A stretch of 64,000 nt of DNA from Sutcliffiella deserti (GTDB lineage: Bacteria; Bacillota; Bacilli; Bacillales; Bacillaceae_I). A model generated the notes under the pieces. That model made no database searches. It was not told the origin of the DNA and saw only the letters and a program-made list of their open reading frames with translations. Every line of letters begins with the position of its first letter. Position 1 is the first letter of the stretch. The stretch is taken from the NCBI RefSeq assembly GCF_020037475.1, contig NZ_JAIQDB010000001.1, positions 496,001 through 560,000 of the forward strand, read 5' to 3'. Made by a program: the position numbers and the translations under genes. Of this stretch, positions 44,153 through 52,749 are shown in pieces.

Positions 44153-45043
44153 TTAATTTCTGTCCTCTACCTTTTCTTTTACAGTCTTTTTCATCCACAC
44201 CTGATTTACCCTTCTTATGAAGCCCTTATCAAGCAGATAATGGTACACCTTCGTGTTGGATAAAAGAAAAAAGGCGACGGTGCAACTATAGGAAGTAGCA
44301 GCTGGTGGAAATAGAAATGAAAATAGAGAATCAATTAGAAATTCGGGATTCCCTTTAGATTCATTAATAAAGCAGTGAGTAACAACTACTGACTTCAATG
44401 TGCCGTCTTCTTCATACTCTCTTTTAAAAAGTCCGTAGGCAACTGTTTCCCCTCTATCATTCAATAGCTGAAGTGCTTGGCCTTCTTTCATGGCAAACCA
44501 TTGACTTTGCCATGGAGTATCAGATTTATAAATCGGGAAATACTGAGCATCAAGCACAGATGTAAAAACAGCTTGGTAATCAAGAGTTCCATAGAATTCC
44601 GGAACGTCATCTTTTCTTAGATGCACCACCTCGTCCACAACTTCATATCCCATTTTTTCATATAAACTAATTGCTTTCATATTTTCAGTGATAGCTTCAA
44701 GTGTGGAAATATCAACATCAGTCTCTTCATATATCTTGATCGCAGCTTCAATTAAGAGTTTACCGACACCTTTTTGTCGGTAGGGTTTTGCAACACCGGT
44801 TCCACCATTCCAAGCAACTTTTTTTCCATTTATCTGTTTCATCCCACTTAAGAGGATTCCTATCGGTTTTTCCTTGTCAAAAGCAATAATTGATAACGAT
44901 GGTGAAAGGTTTTCATGCCCTAATCTTGCTGTAAACCGGTCAACATCCATGGTAGCATCAAAAAAATATCCTTCAAAACCTTTATTCCAAGCCTCTACGG
45001 CTTCTTCAAGTTTGCATTCATATAGTTTCTTGATGATAAACAT
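44153..45043 (-). CDS. GNAT acetyltransferase with C-terminal extension
   Basis: This is a 296-residue protein with a GNAT domain at about 1-150 (VAKPYRQKGVGKLLIEAAIKIY, the acetyl-CoA motif) and a second part of about 140 residues that may be a second, degenerate GNAT-like domain. The substrate is unknown. AAAGGAGGAG precedes the ATG at 45043; the TTG at 45067 overlaps it. Two 18-bp dyads of TetR type lie 107 and 148 bp upstream, and a TetR gene follows further upstream. Confidence 0.8.
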   Translation of the reverse strand: MFIIKKLYECKLEEAVEAWNKGFEGYFFDATMDVDRFTARLGHENLSPSLSIIAFDKEKPIGILLSGMKQINGKKVAWNGGTGVAKPYRQKGVGKLLIEAAIKIYEETDVDISTLEAITENMKAISLYEKMGYEVVDEVVHLRKDDVPEFYGTLDYQAVFTSVLDAQYFPIYKSDTPWQSQWFAMKEGQALQLLNDRGETVAYGLFKREYEEDGTLKSVVVTHCFINESKGNPEFLIDSLFSFLFPPAATSYSCTVAFFLLSNTKVYHYLLDKGFIRRVNQVWMKKTVKEKVEDRN

Positions 45044-45149
45044 TGATTCTCCTCCTTTATCTAACAAAGGTTATATGTATCTGAATTTTATGTTTTGTTT
45101 ATACACTACACATGGGCTTTTTGCTAAAGCTGCTTTTACCCACTATAAT

Positions 45150-45167
45150 AAACTGACCAGACAGTTT
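45150..45167. promoter_or_regulatory. TetR-type operator, copy 1
   Basis: The dyad AAACTGACCAGACAGTTT has 6-bp perfect arms (AAACTG / CAGTTT). It lies between the GNAT gene and the TetR gene. Confidence 0.65.
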
Positions 45168-45190
45168 ATTTCAATTATATAAAGCAATGT

Positions 45191-45208
45191 AAACCGACCA
45201 CTCAGTTT
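45191..45208. promoter_or_regulatory. TetR-type operator, copy 2
   Basis: The dyad AAACCGACCACTCAGTTT matches copy 1 at most positions and is centred 41 bp away, close to four helical turns. Confidence 0.65.
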
Positions 45209-45243
45209 ATTTAATTTAAGCATGAATTTTCTAATACTTCAAA

Positions 45244-45903
45244 CTAATCTCTTCGACAAAATTCTTCCATAGCTTTATTATTTTTGGGAGGTAAAATCAT
45301 TAGATTAATGACAGTTTCTAATTGGTTAACCAATCTTACATATAGTTCATCATTCTCCATCACACACTGATAAAAACATATGCCATCAAAAGAACTCCAA
45401 TAAACGTTTCCAACAAAGTCTATATCAGTAGATTTCGAAAATTCAGCCCGGTCTACCCCATATTGAATGACATCCGTTAGAATTTTTTTATAGACATTTT
45501 GATATCTGTTGAACATAAAATCCTTTGTTAGTTCATTACGAACAGAACTTAACCAAAATTCTATGTGAACCATACTGGTGTTTTCCCAATTCGGATTCAC
45601 TTTTACTTGCGACCGAAACACTTCAAAAAAATGACTTAATCTCTCTTTTGCAGTTGGTAGCTTTTCTAAATTTTCACGAAGTATTTCAAAACTCTTATTT
45701 GACTTTTCGTTCATCAATTCTATATAAAGCTCTTCCTTACTTTTAAAATAGTTGTAAATGGCACCTTTACTTATCCCCGAATCTTTCACAATATCGTCCA
45801 TCGTAGCTACTTGGAATCCCTTTTCGGCAAAACAAGCTAACGCACTTTCTAGAATCCTCTTTCGTTTTTTTTCCTTATACTCATCGGAAACTACTGGTGG
45901 CAT
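45244..45903 (-). CDS. TetR-family regulator
   Basis: This is a 219-residue repressor with a helix-turn-helix at about 12-60 (MDDIVKDSGISKGAIYNYFKSKEEL) and a ligand domain not assignable to a named group. The two dyads at 45150-45208 lie downstream of its stop and in front of the GNAT gene, so it may act there. They could also be its own exit point into that gene if both are co-transcribed. GAAAGGAG precedes the ATG. Confidence 0.88.
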   Translation of the reverse strand: MPPVVSDEYKEKKRKRILESALACFAEKGFQVATMDDIVKDSGISKGAIYNYFKSKEELYIELMNEKSNKSFEILRENLEKLPTAKERLSHFFEVFRSQVKVNPNWENTSMVHIEFWLSSVRNELTKDFMFNRYQNVYKKILTDVIQYGVDRAEFSKSTDIDFVGNVYWSSFDGICFYQCVMENDELYVRLVNQLETVINLMILPPKNNKAMEEFCRRD

Positions 45904-46004
45904 AAAAGTTTACTCCTTTCATACTAGCTATCTTTACCACTAACAAAAACGATACTTACTCGTTACAATCCTTAAGAATAAATCCTTTTTCATTAGGGTA
46001 ACCG

Positions 46005-46757
46005 TTATTCTGTGACTTTTAGACTTTTTTTAACTTTAGCATCTTTACTTATCTCGATTGAATCCGTATATTCCACTAGCTCTACCTTACATCCTGGACC
46101 AATTACAACCTTTTCTCCTCTAATGTGGTTAACATTTGTTGCTTCCACATTTATATGTTTACCGTATATCTCTTGAACAGAAAGTGACCCAGTCTCGCCT
46201 GCAGCTGTCAACAAAGCTAAAAACCAGCCAATGATTCCATTAAACTTTCTATTCTTTAATATTTTAATAGAATCAGCTTCCATTCGATTAACGCGACTTC
46301 TGGAATTACCTAGATTTAATTCTATATTTTTTGCTTTTAATGTTTCACCGATACGGATAACCCCTTCTGAAAAAAAAGAATCCGTATTGCAACTTCCGTC
46401 GAGTTTCAGTTTTCCATATATTTTGGTACTCTCGCTATTAATTTCCTTTTTTATAGTGCAAGCACCCCTTACTAAGAGATTTGCTGTATAGAGCCCACCC
46501 ATTAAATCACTTCTGCCATCCACGGTATAATTATGGAGGAAAATATCTTCTTTAATACTAGCTCTGCCTCTAATTACTCCTGTTTCTCCTTTTAAATGAC
46601 CATTTATATCACAGGCTCCATTTATTTTAAAGTTATTACACTGTACCCCTCCATTAATCGTACCTTTTCCATTAATGGATACTAGATTAAAAGAACCTCC
46701 AGAAACTGTCATACTACCATTGATAATAAGATCCTGATTTAATTTTTCTATTGCCAC
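46005..46757 (-). CDS. Bactofilin-like polymer-forming protein
   Basis: This is a 250-residue protein of beta-helix repeats (for example ISINGKGTINGGV-like stretches VSINGKGTINGGVQCNNFK, GACDINGHLKGETGVIRG) typical of bactofilins. Bacillus homologs are YhbE and YhbF, which are needed for flagella or shape in that genus. Whether this one is an ortholog is not clear. The GTG start at 46757 has GGAAGTGAT before it. It is single-gene and lies divergent to map. Confidence 0.82.
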   Translation of the reverse strand: MAIEKLNQDLIINGSMTVSGGSFNLVSINGKGTINGGVQCNNFKINGACDINGHLKGETGVIRGRASIKEDIFLHNYTVDGRSDLMGGLYTANLLVRGACTIKKEINSESTKIYGKLKLDGSCNTDSFFSEGVIRIGETLKAKNIELNLGNSRSRVNRMEADSIKILKNRKFNGIIGWFLALLTAAGETGSLSVQEIYGKHINVEATNVNHIRGEKVVIGPGCKVELVEYTDSIEISKDAKVKKSLKVTE

Positions 46758-46883
46758 AAAATCACTTCCGATACTAATTATAATCCTACTCTAAATAAAT
46801 TCCCCACAAAGGTTAATTTCCCTGCTTTTTTATGAACCTAATGAGGTGTGCTTACTATAATGGATTGAAGGGGGTGAATCTTT

Positions 46884-47636
46884 ATGAATACTATCAAAAC
46901 CGAACAGGAAATTAAGAAGATGCATGAAGCCGGCAAGCTTTTAGCTGCCTGTCATAAGCTATTAAGAAAAAATATCAAGCCTGGAATAACAACTAGTGAA
47001 ATAGATGAATTTGTGGAAGAATTTTTAATTACTAATGGAGCAACACCTGAACAAAAAGGTTTTAGAGGATACCGATATGCAACTTGTGCATCCATCAACG
47101 ATGAAATATGCCACGGCTTTCCACGTAATGAACCTCTTAGTGATGGAGATATCGTAACAATCGATTGTGTCGTTAATCTAAATGGGGCACTAGCAGATTC
47201 AGCTTGGTCTTATCCCGTTGGTAACATAAGTAAAAAAGCACAGGATTTACTTAAGGTTACCCAAGAAGCCCTTTATAAAGGAATTGAACAAGCATATATA
47301 GGAAATAGAACAGGAGATATTGGCTTTGCGATACAGAACTTTGTGGAGGGAGAAGGTTACTCGGTAGTACGAGATTTTACTGGCCATGGGATAGGCAGGA
47401 CCATCCATGAACCACCACAGATATTCCATTTTGGCATTAAGGGAAGTGGTGTTAGATTAAGAGAAGGGATGGTTATTACAATCGAGCCGATGGTGAACGT
47501 TGGCACCTGGTTTTCACTTTTAGATCAGAATGGATGGACAGCAAGGACAGCGGATGGTAAATTGTCTGCGCAATATGAGCATACTCTTGCCATTACAAAA
47601 GACGGTCCACTGATATTAACTGCTCAGGATGAGTGA
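46884..47636 (+). CDS. map: Type I methionine aminopeptidase
   Basis: This enzyme removes the initiator methionine from new proteins. The 250-residue sequence has the metal ligands in IDCVVNLNGALADSAW (two Asp), DFTGHGIGR (His), ITIEPMV (Glu) and QYEHTLAIT (Glu). In length and motifs it is closer to the second Bacillus enzyme (MapB/YflG) than to the essential ribosome-linked one; the name map is used for the family. GGGGGTGA precedes the ATG. Confidence 0.88.
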   Translation: MNTIKTEQEIKKMHEAGKLLAACHKLLRKNIKPGITTSEIDEFVEEFLITNGATPEQKGFRGYRYATCASINDEICHGFPRNEPLSDGDIVTIDCVVNLNGALADSAWSYPVGNISKKAQDLLKVTQEALYKGIEQAYIGNRTGDIGFAIQNFVEGEGYSVVRDFTGHGIGRTIHEPPQIFHFGIKGSGVRLREGMVITIEPMVNVGTWFSLLDQNGWTARTADGKLSAQYEHTLAITKDGPLILTAQDE

Positions 47637-47744
47637 GTATGAGGGCAGCCTGATTAGTGGAGAAATATCGGCCGAAAACATGAACTCCAGCTACGTCTTA
47701 TATCGGATCTTGTTGTTAATCTACGAATAGCATATTCGTTTTGC

Positions 47745-47766
47745 GGGAAGGTTGTGGAACCTTCCC
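47745..47766 (+). terminator. Possible terminator of map
   Basis: The perfect stem GGGAAGGTT / AACCTTCCC lies about 110 bp downstream of map. The following T-stretch is weak (AGCTATTATTTT), so its strength is uncertain. Confidence 0.5.
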
Positions 47767-47771
47767 AGCTA

Positions 47772-48314
47772 TTATTTTCCCAGCACTTCATTTTTTAAAA
47801 TGGAAAAAACATTGGCATCATGAAAATTTCCTCCTTGGAACAGATAGTTCCGCAACAACCCTTCATGAGAAAATCCAGCTTTTTCGAGCACCCTTCTCGA
47901 ACTAATATTTTCGGGATAAACATTTGCCCCTATCCGTTGCAACTTCAATGTATCCATCCCATACTCAATTAATGCTTTAATCGCCTCTGTAGCATAGCCT
48001 TTCCCCCAAAACGGGACATCTATCTCATACCCAATTTCTGCACGCAAATGCTTTTCAGAAATTGCATGAAAACCGCAAGTACCGATTAGGCGGTTGCTAT
48101 CTTTCTCCACAATTCCCCAACGGAAAAGCATATTATAATCATCCAGAAAATTTTTAATAAATTTTTCCGCTTCTAATCTTGATTCGAAGGGCTCCATTCC
48201 ATAAAATCTAGTCATTTCAGGATTGGAAAAATACAAAAAAATCGTCTCTGCATCTTTTAAAGTTAGTTTGCGTAATTGTAAACGCTCAGTAAGAAGCGTT
48301 GGAACTGGTTTCAC
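47772..48314 (-). CDS. RimJ/RimL-type GNAT acetyltransferase
   Basis: This is a 180-residue GNAT protein of the ribosomal-protein-type group: TERLQLRKLTLKDAETIFLY at the N-terminus, the acetyl-CoA motif AEIGYEIDVPFWGKGYATEA and NISSRRVLEKAGFSHEG near the end. The protein or small-molecule substrate is not known. The GTG start at 48314 follows AAGGTG by 7 nt. It is convergent with map. Confidence 0.87.
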   Translation of the reverse strand: MKPVPTLLTERLQLRKLTLKDAETIFLYFSNPEMTRFYGMEPFESRLEAEKFIKNFLDDYNMLFRWGIVEKDSNRLIGTCGFHAISEKHLRAEIGYEIDVPFWGKGYATEAIKALIEYGMDTLKLQRIGANVYPENISSRRVLEKAGFSHEGLLRNYLFQGGNFHDANVFSILKNEVLGK

Positions 48315-48325
48315 TGGTGTTCACC

Positions 48326-48664
48326 TTACCCTTCTATCATTTCACCCACTATATATTGGTTTGTCCACATCTTAACCATTAAAACGAGACTTTCCTCGCC
48401 TCTTGTAAAGACAAAAATGGAGCCTGACTGATTTGCCAGAAACCAGCCTTCAGTTTCTACTAAGGATAGGAGTTTCTGAAACCCTTCTCCATCACTCATT
48501 TTAGTCATAACCTTTGTGGTATCCCCTTCAGATGATAAGGTTATAACTGGCGAACCAGTAATTGCAAGCCTCACAGCACCACGGAAATTCCCATTAAATG
48601 AAAGCAATAGTCCTGTCACAAAAAACACACCAACGACAATCATAACTGCCCATTTAAATCTCAT
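48326..48664 (-). CDS. Single-helix membrane protein of unknown function
   Basis: This is a 112-residue protein with one helix (WAVMIVVGVFFVTGLLLSF) and an outer part with a beta-type pattern (VMTKMSDGEGFQKLLSLVETEGWF, IFVFTRGEESLVLMVKMW). I chose the ATG at 48664 because GAGG lies 9 nt before it; other ATG and GTG codons occur up to 48679, where the upstream gene stops. It lies within a run of three minus-strand genes that include two acetyltransferases. Confidence 0.65.
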   Translation of the reverse strand: MRFKWAVMIVVGVFFVTGLLLSFNGNFRGAVRLAITGSPVITLSSEGDTTKVMTKMSDGEGFQKLLSLVETEGWFLANQSGSIFVFTRGEESLVLMVKMWTNQYIVGEMIEG

Positions 48665-48678
48665 CCACATCATCCTCA

Positions 48679-49191
48679 CTACTTAATTTTTTTACCCAAA
48701 ATAACCAAGTCTCTCTTTATTCCTTCCAATTCGGCAACTTCAGGGAGATATCCCCACTTTTCAAATCCATATTTATGAAACAATCGTAAACTTGGTTCAT
48801 TATGTGCAAAAATAAACCCAAGAAGATTATCTACCTTGATGCTTGGACAAGCTTCTAGTGCCTTTTCCAATAAGTATGCACCAAGACCTCTGCCTCTCGA
48901 ATTTTCATGAATATAGATACTTACTTCGGCTGTTCCTTGATAAGCAGGCCTGCCATAAAAGGATTGAAAGCTTAGCCAAGCACTAATATTTTCCTTCCCA
49001 GGTTCTACAACCACCCACAATGGTCTATATTCATGATTATGTTCATGAAACCATGCAAGCTTGTCCTCCACTTTAACTAAAGCTGTGTCGGCTGTTACCA
49101 TCCTGCTTTGAACAGTAGAGTTATAAATGGTAACAATTGCAGGGAGGTCTTCTATTAGTGCTGGTCTTATAATATATTCAGAATTTATCAT
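48679..49191 (-). CDS. GNAT acetyltransferase, phosphinothricin-acetyltransferase-like
   Basis: This is a 170-residue GNAT protein of the Pat/YwnH type: YIIRPALIEDLPAIVTIYN, then GTAEVSIYIHENSRGRGLGA with the acetyl-CoA motif, and the C-terminal FHKYGFEKWGYLPEV. Such enzymes N-acetylate small amines, but the substrate here is unknown. AAAGGTGA precedes the ATG. Its stop overlaps the earliest start of the next gene, so these genes are one transcript. Confidence 0.87.
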   Translation of the reverse strand: MINSEYIIRPALIEDLPAIVTIYNSTVQSRMVTADTALVKVEDKLAWFHEHNHEYRPLWVVVEPGKENISAWLSFQSFYGRPAYQGTAEVSIYIHENSRGRGLGAYLLEKALEACPSIKVDNLLGFIFAHNEPSLRLFHKYGFEKWGYLPEVAELEGIKRDLVILGKKIK

Positions 49192-49495
49192 GATGAGTCA
49201 CCTTTCTAGTATTCTATGCTTTTTTTTGGTTTTTTATTATGGTAATAGTATAGTATTATTCATATTGCCTGTCACTATCGATATTTGCTGGATATCTCCA
49301 TACTACCTACCATTTATAGGGTGCTTTATCGGAATCAGTTTCAGACTCAATGAAAAATAAGAAACTCCTGTAATCTATATTTATTCAACTGGACTATTAT
49401 AATGGTTTTGTTTTCTGTAAAAGGCGCTAGGAGTTTCTGGAGCCAGAGTTGGACGCTGCTTGCTTACCTTTTAGATAATTTTTTTGGTAAATCAT
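49192..49495. other. Gap between the GNAT and CAP genes
   Basis: About 300 bp, AT-rich. A short hydrophobic frame on the plus strand (49190-49360) has no ribosome binding site and is not called. The stretch 49395-49475 has GC-rich words (GTAAAAGGCGCT, GGAGCCAGAG) loosely like Family 1, but no ends are seen. Confidence 0.35.
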
Positions 49496-49532
49496 AAAAA
49501 AGCAGTGGATCTCTAAAGAGAGCTCCACTGCT
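49496..49532 (-). terminator. Terminator of the CAP-domain gene
   Basis: The stem AGCAGTGGA..CTCT / AGAG..TCCACTGCT is followed on the minus strand by six T residues, directly after the gene stop. Confidence 0.92.
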
Positions 49533-49545
49533 ACATATCATCTAT

Positions 49546-50172
49546 TTATCTCGAAATAAACATTTGTGTCCAATAATGACTGGATTTTCCACCTTTTGCG
49601 TAACCTACACCAATTTCTGTATATTGGCTAGATAAAATATTTTTTCTATGTCCATCACTATTCATCCAAGCATTCATAACTTCTTGTGCTGTTCTTTGCC
49701 CGGCAGCAATGTTCTCTCCAGCTGCTCTGTAGTTAATTCCAAAATTTTTGATCATCGTAAACGGTGATCCGTACGTTGGAGAAGTGTGACTGAAATAATT
49801 TTTATCTATCATATCTTGAGACTTGTATCTGGCAACTCTAGAAAGTTCCCAGTTAAGCTTTAATGGTTTTAATCCTACTTTACTTCGTTCTTGATTCACC
49901 AAGGCTGCAACTTGTTCCTCTAAAGATTTTACCTCTCCTAACTCTGGAATGTTAAGTTTTTGACCTGGGTAGATAAGATTTGGATTCTTAACTGCAGGGT
50001 TCGCATTTATTACTTCCGAAACACCCACTTGATACTTAACAGCTATTTTCCACATTGAATCTCCGGATTGAACCGTATGAGTTGTAGCGGCTAATGCTGC
50101 AGTATTTCCACCTAAGACTAAAGCGACAATCGACAAGGGTATGAGGACTTTCTTTAAAGTTTTCATACTCAT
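49546..50172 (-). CDS. Secreted CAP-domain protein with LysM domain (YkwD-like)
   Basis: This is a 208-residue protein: signal peptide (1-29), one LysM domain (about 31-75; VQSGDSMWKIAVKY) that should bind peptidoglycan, and a CAP/SCP domain (about 85-208) with VNQERSKVGLKPLKL, HTSP and the GENIAAGQ and HRKNIL motifs. Many sporulating Bacillaceae have such proteins; their action is not settled. No clear ribosome binding site lies before the ATG, which is unusual for this genome. AGAG is present further upstream. Confidence 0.87.
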   Translation of the reverse strand: MSMKTLKKVLIPLSIVALVLGGNTAALAATTHTVQSGDSMWKIAVKYQVGVSEVINANPAVKNPNLIYPGQKLNIPELGEVKSLEEQVAALVNQERSKVGLKPLKLNWELSRVARYKSQDMIDKNYFSHTSPTYGSPFTMIKNFGINYRAAGENIAAGQRTAQEVMNAWMNSDGHRKNILSSQYTEIGVGYAKGGKSSHYWTQMFISR

Positions 50173-50258
50173 ACTGTAATATGAATCTCTAAAAATATAA
50201 ACAAGAAATTATTGTAAAATAGTAATAACGTTGTAGGTGTAAAGGATTGGCGTACATA

Positions 50259-50305
50259 GTTAATAAATTCCAAGAGGGGTCTGGCCCCTTTTGGAATTTA
50301 TTAAC
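50259..50305. repeat. Hairpin element with GGGGCCAGACCCC core (copy 2)
   Basis: Perfect 15-bp arms GTTAATAAATTCCAA and its inverse enclose a 17-nt core that, on the minus strand, reads AAGGGGCCAGACCCC plus two nt. It lies 14 nt downstream of the stop of the ThrE-N gene. The 12-mer TGTAAAGGATTG, part of the arm of copy 1, occurs at 50238-50249, just outside this copy. Confidence 0.85.
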
Positions 50306-50319
50306 AAAATACACAAACG

Positions 50320-51072
50320 CTACAAAAACACTACGGCTACACCTGCACCGATTGCAAATGCGGTGAGAAATGCTTCTGCTCCTTTGGAGAGGCCTGAGAC
50401 GAAGTGTCCTACCATTAGATCCCGTACTGCGTTTGTAATGAGAAGACCTGGTACTAGAGGCATGACGGATCCTATTATTATTTTATCTAGTTCAAATCCG
50501 TACCCTACCTTTACAAGTTGGAACGATAAGATTCCGATAATTAACGAAGCTAGGAATTCTGCAAAGAATTTAACACGGGTGTAATGCTGAATAAATAATA
50601 AGCTGGAATAACCTATTCCTCCTACAATTATAGCTGGTAGAAAATCGGCCCATATTCCTTTGAACATTATTAGAAAAGACCCACTTACAATACCTGCTGC
50701 GAGAATTTGTATCCAGATAGGAAATTCAAGGTGGGAAGCTTGAAGTTGTTCTAATGAATGATGTGCCGCTTCTATCTCAAGCTCACCATTGGAAATTTGA
50801 CGGGATATACTATTTACCCTTGCTACTTTTTCCAAATCAGTTGATCGATTACTGATTCTGACTAATTGTGTTGGATTAGAACCTTTAAGGGAAACGATAA
50901 TGCCAGTTGGGGTAACAAAGCTATGTGTTTCCGTTATACCATATGCTGCGGCAATTCTTGACATCGTATCTTCAACTCTATACGTTTCCGCACCACTTTC
51001 CATCATAATTCTCCCTGCCAAAAGACATAATTTTATTATCTCTTCCGTATGATGTTCATGTATCTCACTCAT
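50320..51072 (-). CDS. Threonine/serine exporter, N-terminal half (YjjP-like)
   Basis: This is the ThrE N-terminal half as a separate subunit of 250 residues: a soluble N-terminal part (1-110) with MESGAETYRVEDTM and about five helices (115-250) with FVSGLSKGAEAFLTAFAIGAG at the end. Together with the next half it should form a threonine/serine exporter. The ATG at 51072 directly follows the stop TAG of the upstream half (TAGATG), with AGAGGTGA inside the end of that gene, so translation is coupled. Confidence 0.88.
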   Translation of the reverse strand: MSEIHEHHTEEIIKLCLLAGRIMMESGAETYRVEDTMSRIAAAYGITETHSFVTPTGIIVSLKGSNPTQLVRISNRSTDLEKVARVNSISRQISNGELEIEAAHHSLEQLQASHLEFPIWIQILAAGIVSGSFLIMFKGIWADFLPAIIVGGIGYSSLLFIQHYTRVKFFAEFLASLIIGILSFQLVKVGYGFELDKIIIGSVMPLVPGLLITNAVRDLMVGHFVSGLSKGAEAFLTAFAIGAGVAVVFL

Positions 51073-51543
51073 CTACTTGATCACCTCTTTACTATCAATG
51101 CTATTTTGCTTTTTCCTCGTTTTCGTCACAATCTGAACGAGAACCTCGGCAAATACGAGACCCATTGCTATAGCACCTGAGATCATAAACGCTTTTGCTG
51201 CTAGTGGTATTGCTGCGATGTAATCATTTTGGGCAACCTGTCTCATTGTATTGTAAGCAAGACCACCCGGAACTAATGGAATGATCCCTGCTACACTGAA
51301 AATAATCATCGGCATACGAAACCGCTTGGCGAAAATATGACCAACCACCGCCACAGCAAATGCACCGAAGAAGGAGCTAATAACTGTATCCACACCAGAA
51401 TCAGCAAGTAGAAGATAGGTGATCCATCCGACCATACCCACAAAACCACAATGAATTAATGATTTTCTTGGTGCATTAAAGATGACACCAAAGCCTGTTG
51501 AAGCAATAAAACTAAATAATAGCTGAAAAAGTATATAATTCAT
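51073..51543 (-). CDS. Threonine/serine exporter, C-terminal half (YjjB-like, DUF3815)
   Basis: This is a 156-residue membrane protein with about five helices, the C-terminal ThrE half (GFGVIFNAPRKSLIHCGFVGMVGW; VPGGLAYNTMRQVAQND). It is the first gene of the pair; the order is the reverse of the fused protein. GAGGTGAAGCA precedes the ATG. Export of threonine or serine is inferred from the family only. Confidence 0.88.
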   Translation of the reverse strand: MNYILFQLLFSFIASTGFGVIFNAPRKSLIHCGFVGMVGWITYLLLADSGVDTVISSFFGAFAVAVVGHIFAKRFRMPMIIFSVAGIIPLVPGGLAYNTMRQVAQNDYIAAIPLAAKAFMISGAIAMGLVFAEVLVQIVTKTRKKQNSIDSKEVIK

Positions 51544-51739
51544 TGCTTCACCTCTTTTATCTGATGTTACTTATTATAATGTATTTAACCGAAAGACCGA
51601 AAAAGTTTCCTTTTATTGTATGTAGTATGTATATGTAATGTATTTATGATAATCAATTACTTATTTATCTATCCATCGCTAGACCATATACTGTTCACCG
51701 TTTGAGTTTTGCTATGTTAACTATACCTTTTTTAGAATA

Positions 51740-51776
51740 CAGATATAAAGAGCCAACCCTCTCCAGAATTGGCTCT
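51740..51776 (-). terminator. Terminator of the SDR gene
   Basis: The stem AGAGCCAA / TTGGCTCT with a 12-nt loop is followed on the minus strand by TTATATCT, directly after the gene stop. Confidence 0.75.
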
Positions 51777-51784
51777 ACTTGATA

Positions 51785-52432
51785 TCACTTAATATTTTTT
51801 ACAGCGTCCTCAATCTTCACATTACCCGAAATTACATCAAAAGCAAATCGATAGGTGTTTTCCGCACTCAACACTTCGGAAATCAAATGCGCGACATCCT
51901 CTCTAGAAATCGAGCCTCTATCAAGATTCAGACCGGGCTGAATCTTGCCTGTTCCTTTTTCATTCAAGAGCAAACCTGGTCGAATGATCGTGTAATTCAA
52001 GCTACTTGCTTGTAGCATTTTGTCTGCATAATGCTTAGCTACATAGTAGGGTTTTATCTGCTCATTCCAACTTTCCCGATTATGTGCCTGCAGTGCACTA
52101 ACCATAACAAATCGTTTTACTTCAGCTTTTTCGGCTGCTTCCATTACTTTAACTGCACCATCCAAATCAATCAATAATGTTTTATCATGTCCGGTACTTC
52201 CTCCCGAACCTGCAGTAAAAACAATTGCGTCACTATCTTTTATTGCACTTACAAGGTCGTCAACTGGGCCCTCTAAATCTGCAAATACTGTTTCAACACC
52301 TGCTGCTGCATACTTTTGTGCTTGTTCTTCTTTCCTAACCATAGCAATAGGAGTATGTTCCGTTGTGTTACTTAGTATGTGAACAAGCTTTTGTCCAATT
52401 TGACCTGTTGCTCCGACTACTAATACTCTCAT
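51785..52432 (-). CDS. NAD(P)-binding atypical SDR (YhfK-like)
   Basis: This is a 215-residue protein of the NAD(P)H-binding Rossmann type: VVGATGQIGQ at 5-14 and YYVAKHYADKMLQ in the catalytic Tyr-x3-Lys region, then TIIRPGLL. It resembles the YhfK/YwnB group of Bacillus. The substrate is not known. AAGGATGG precedes the ATG. It is single-gene. Confidence 0.85.
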   Translation of the reverse strand: MRVLVVGATGQIGQKLVHILSNTTEHTPIAMVRKEEQAQKYAAAGVETVFADLEGPVDDLVSAIKDSDAIVFTAGSGGSTGHDKTLLIDLDGAVKVMEAAEKAEVKRFVMVSALQAHNRESWNEQIKPYYVAKHYADKMLQASSLNYTIIRPGLLLNEKGTGKIQPGLNLDRGSISREDVAHLISEVLSAENTYRFAFDVISGNVKIEDAVKNIK

Positions 52433-52558
52433 ATCCTACACCATCCTTATCAAGAGTTATCTGCTATTATTACAAACGATTAAGATAGATGCAAAAGAAT
52501 TGCTTACCAAAAGGGCACGACAGTAACGATTGTAACGAGTGGTACCCTCTTACTTAAA

Positions 52559-52741
52559 AGCTTTGTTAAAGATGAGTGTTGATAATAGTACTTTACCAGC
52601 GATGATTGGAGCAAAAGGCGGAGACTCCAAGTCCGGCCGCGGTAGAATGGAGACCCCGCAGGCGCAGCCGAGGAGGCTCCAGCACCGCCCCGTGGAACGC
52701 GTAGCCTTTTGCGGAAATCAACAGCGGCGTTTAACAGAGCC
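52559..52741. repeat. Family 1 element, copy C (183 bp, perfect target duplication)
   Basis: Inverted ends are AGCTTTGTTAAA and, inverted, GGCTCTGTTAAA. The flanks TACTTAAA (52551-52558 and 52742-52749) are identical; the identity happens to extend to 11 bp (TACTTAAAAGC). The interior is GC-rich with opposed arms containing GCAAAAGGC and AGCCTTTTGC. It lies between the SDR gene and a small membrane protein gene, reversed with respect to copy A. Confidence 0.92.
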
Positions 52742-52749
52742 TACTTAAA

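Noticed and set aside
49190-49360. Hydrophobic 56-residue frame on the plus strand
   Set aside because: It has no ribosome binding site, overlaps the start of the divergent acetyltransferase gene and matches nothing I recognise.
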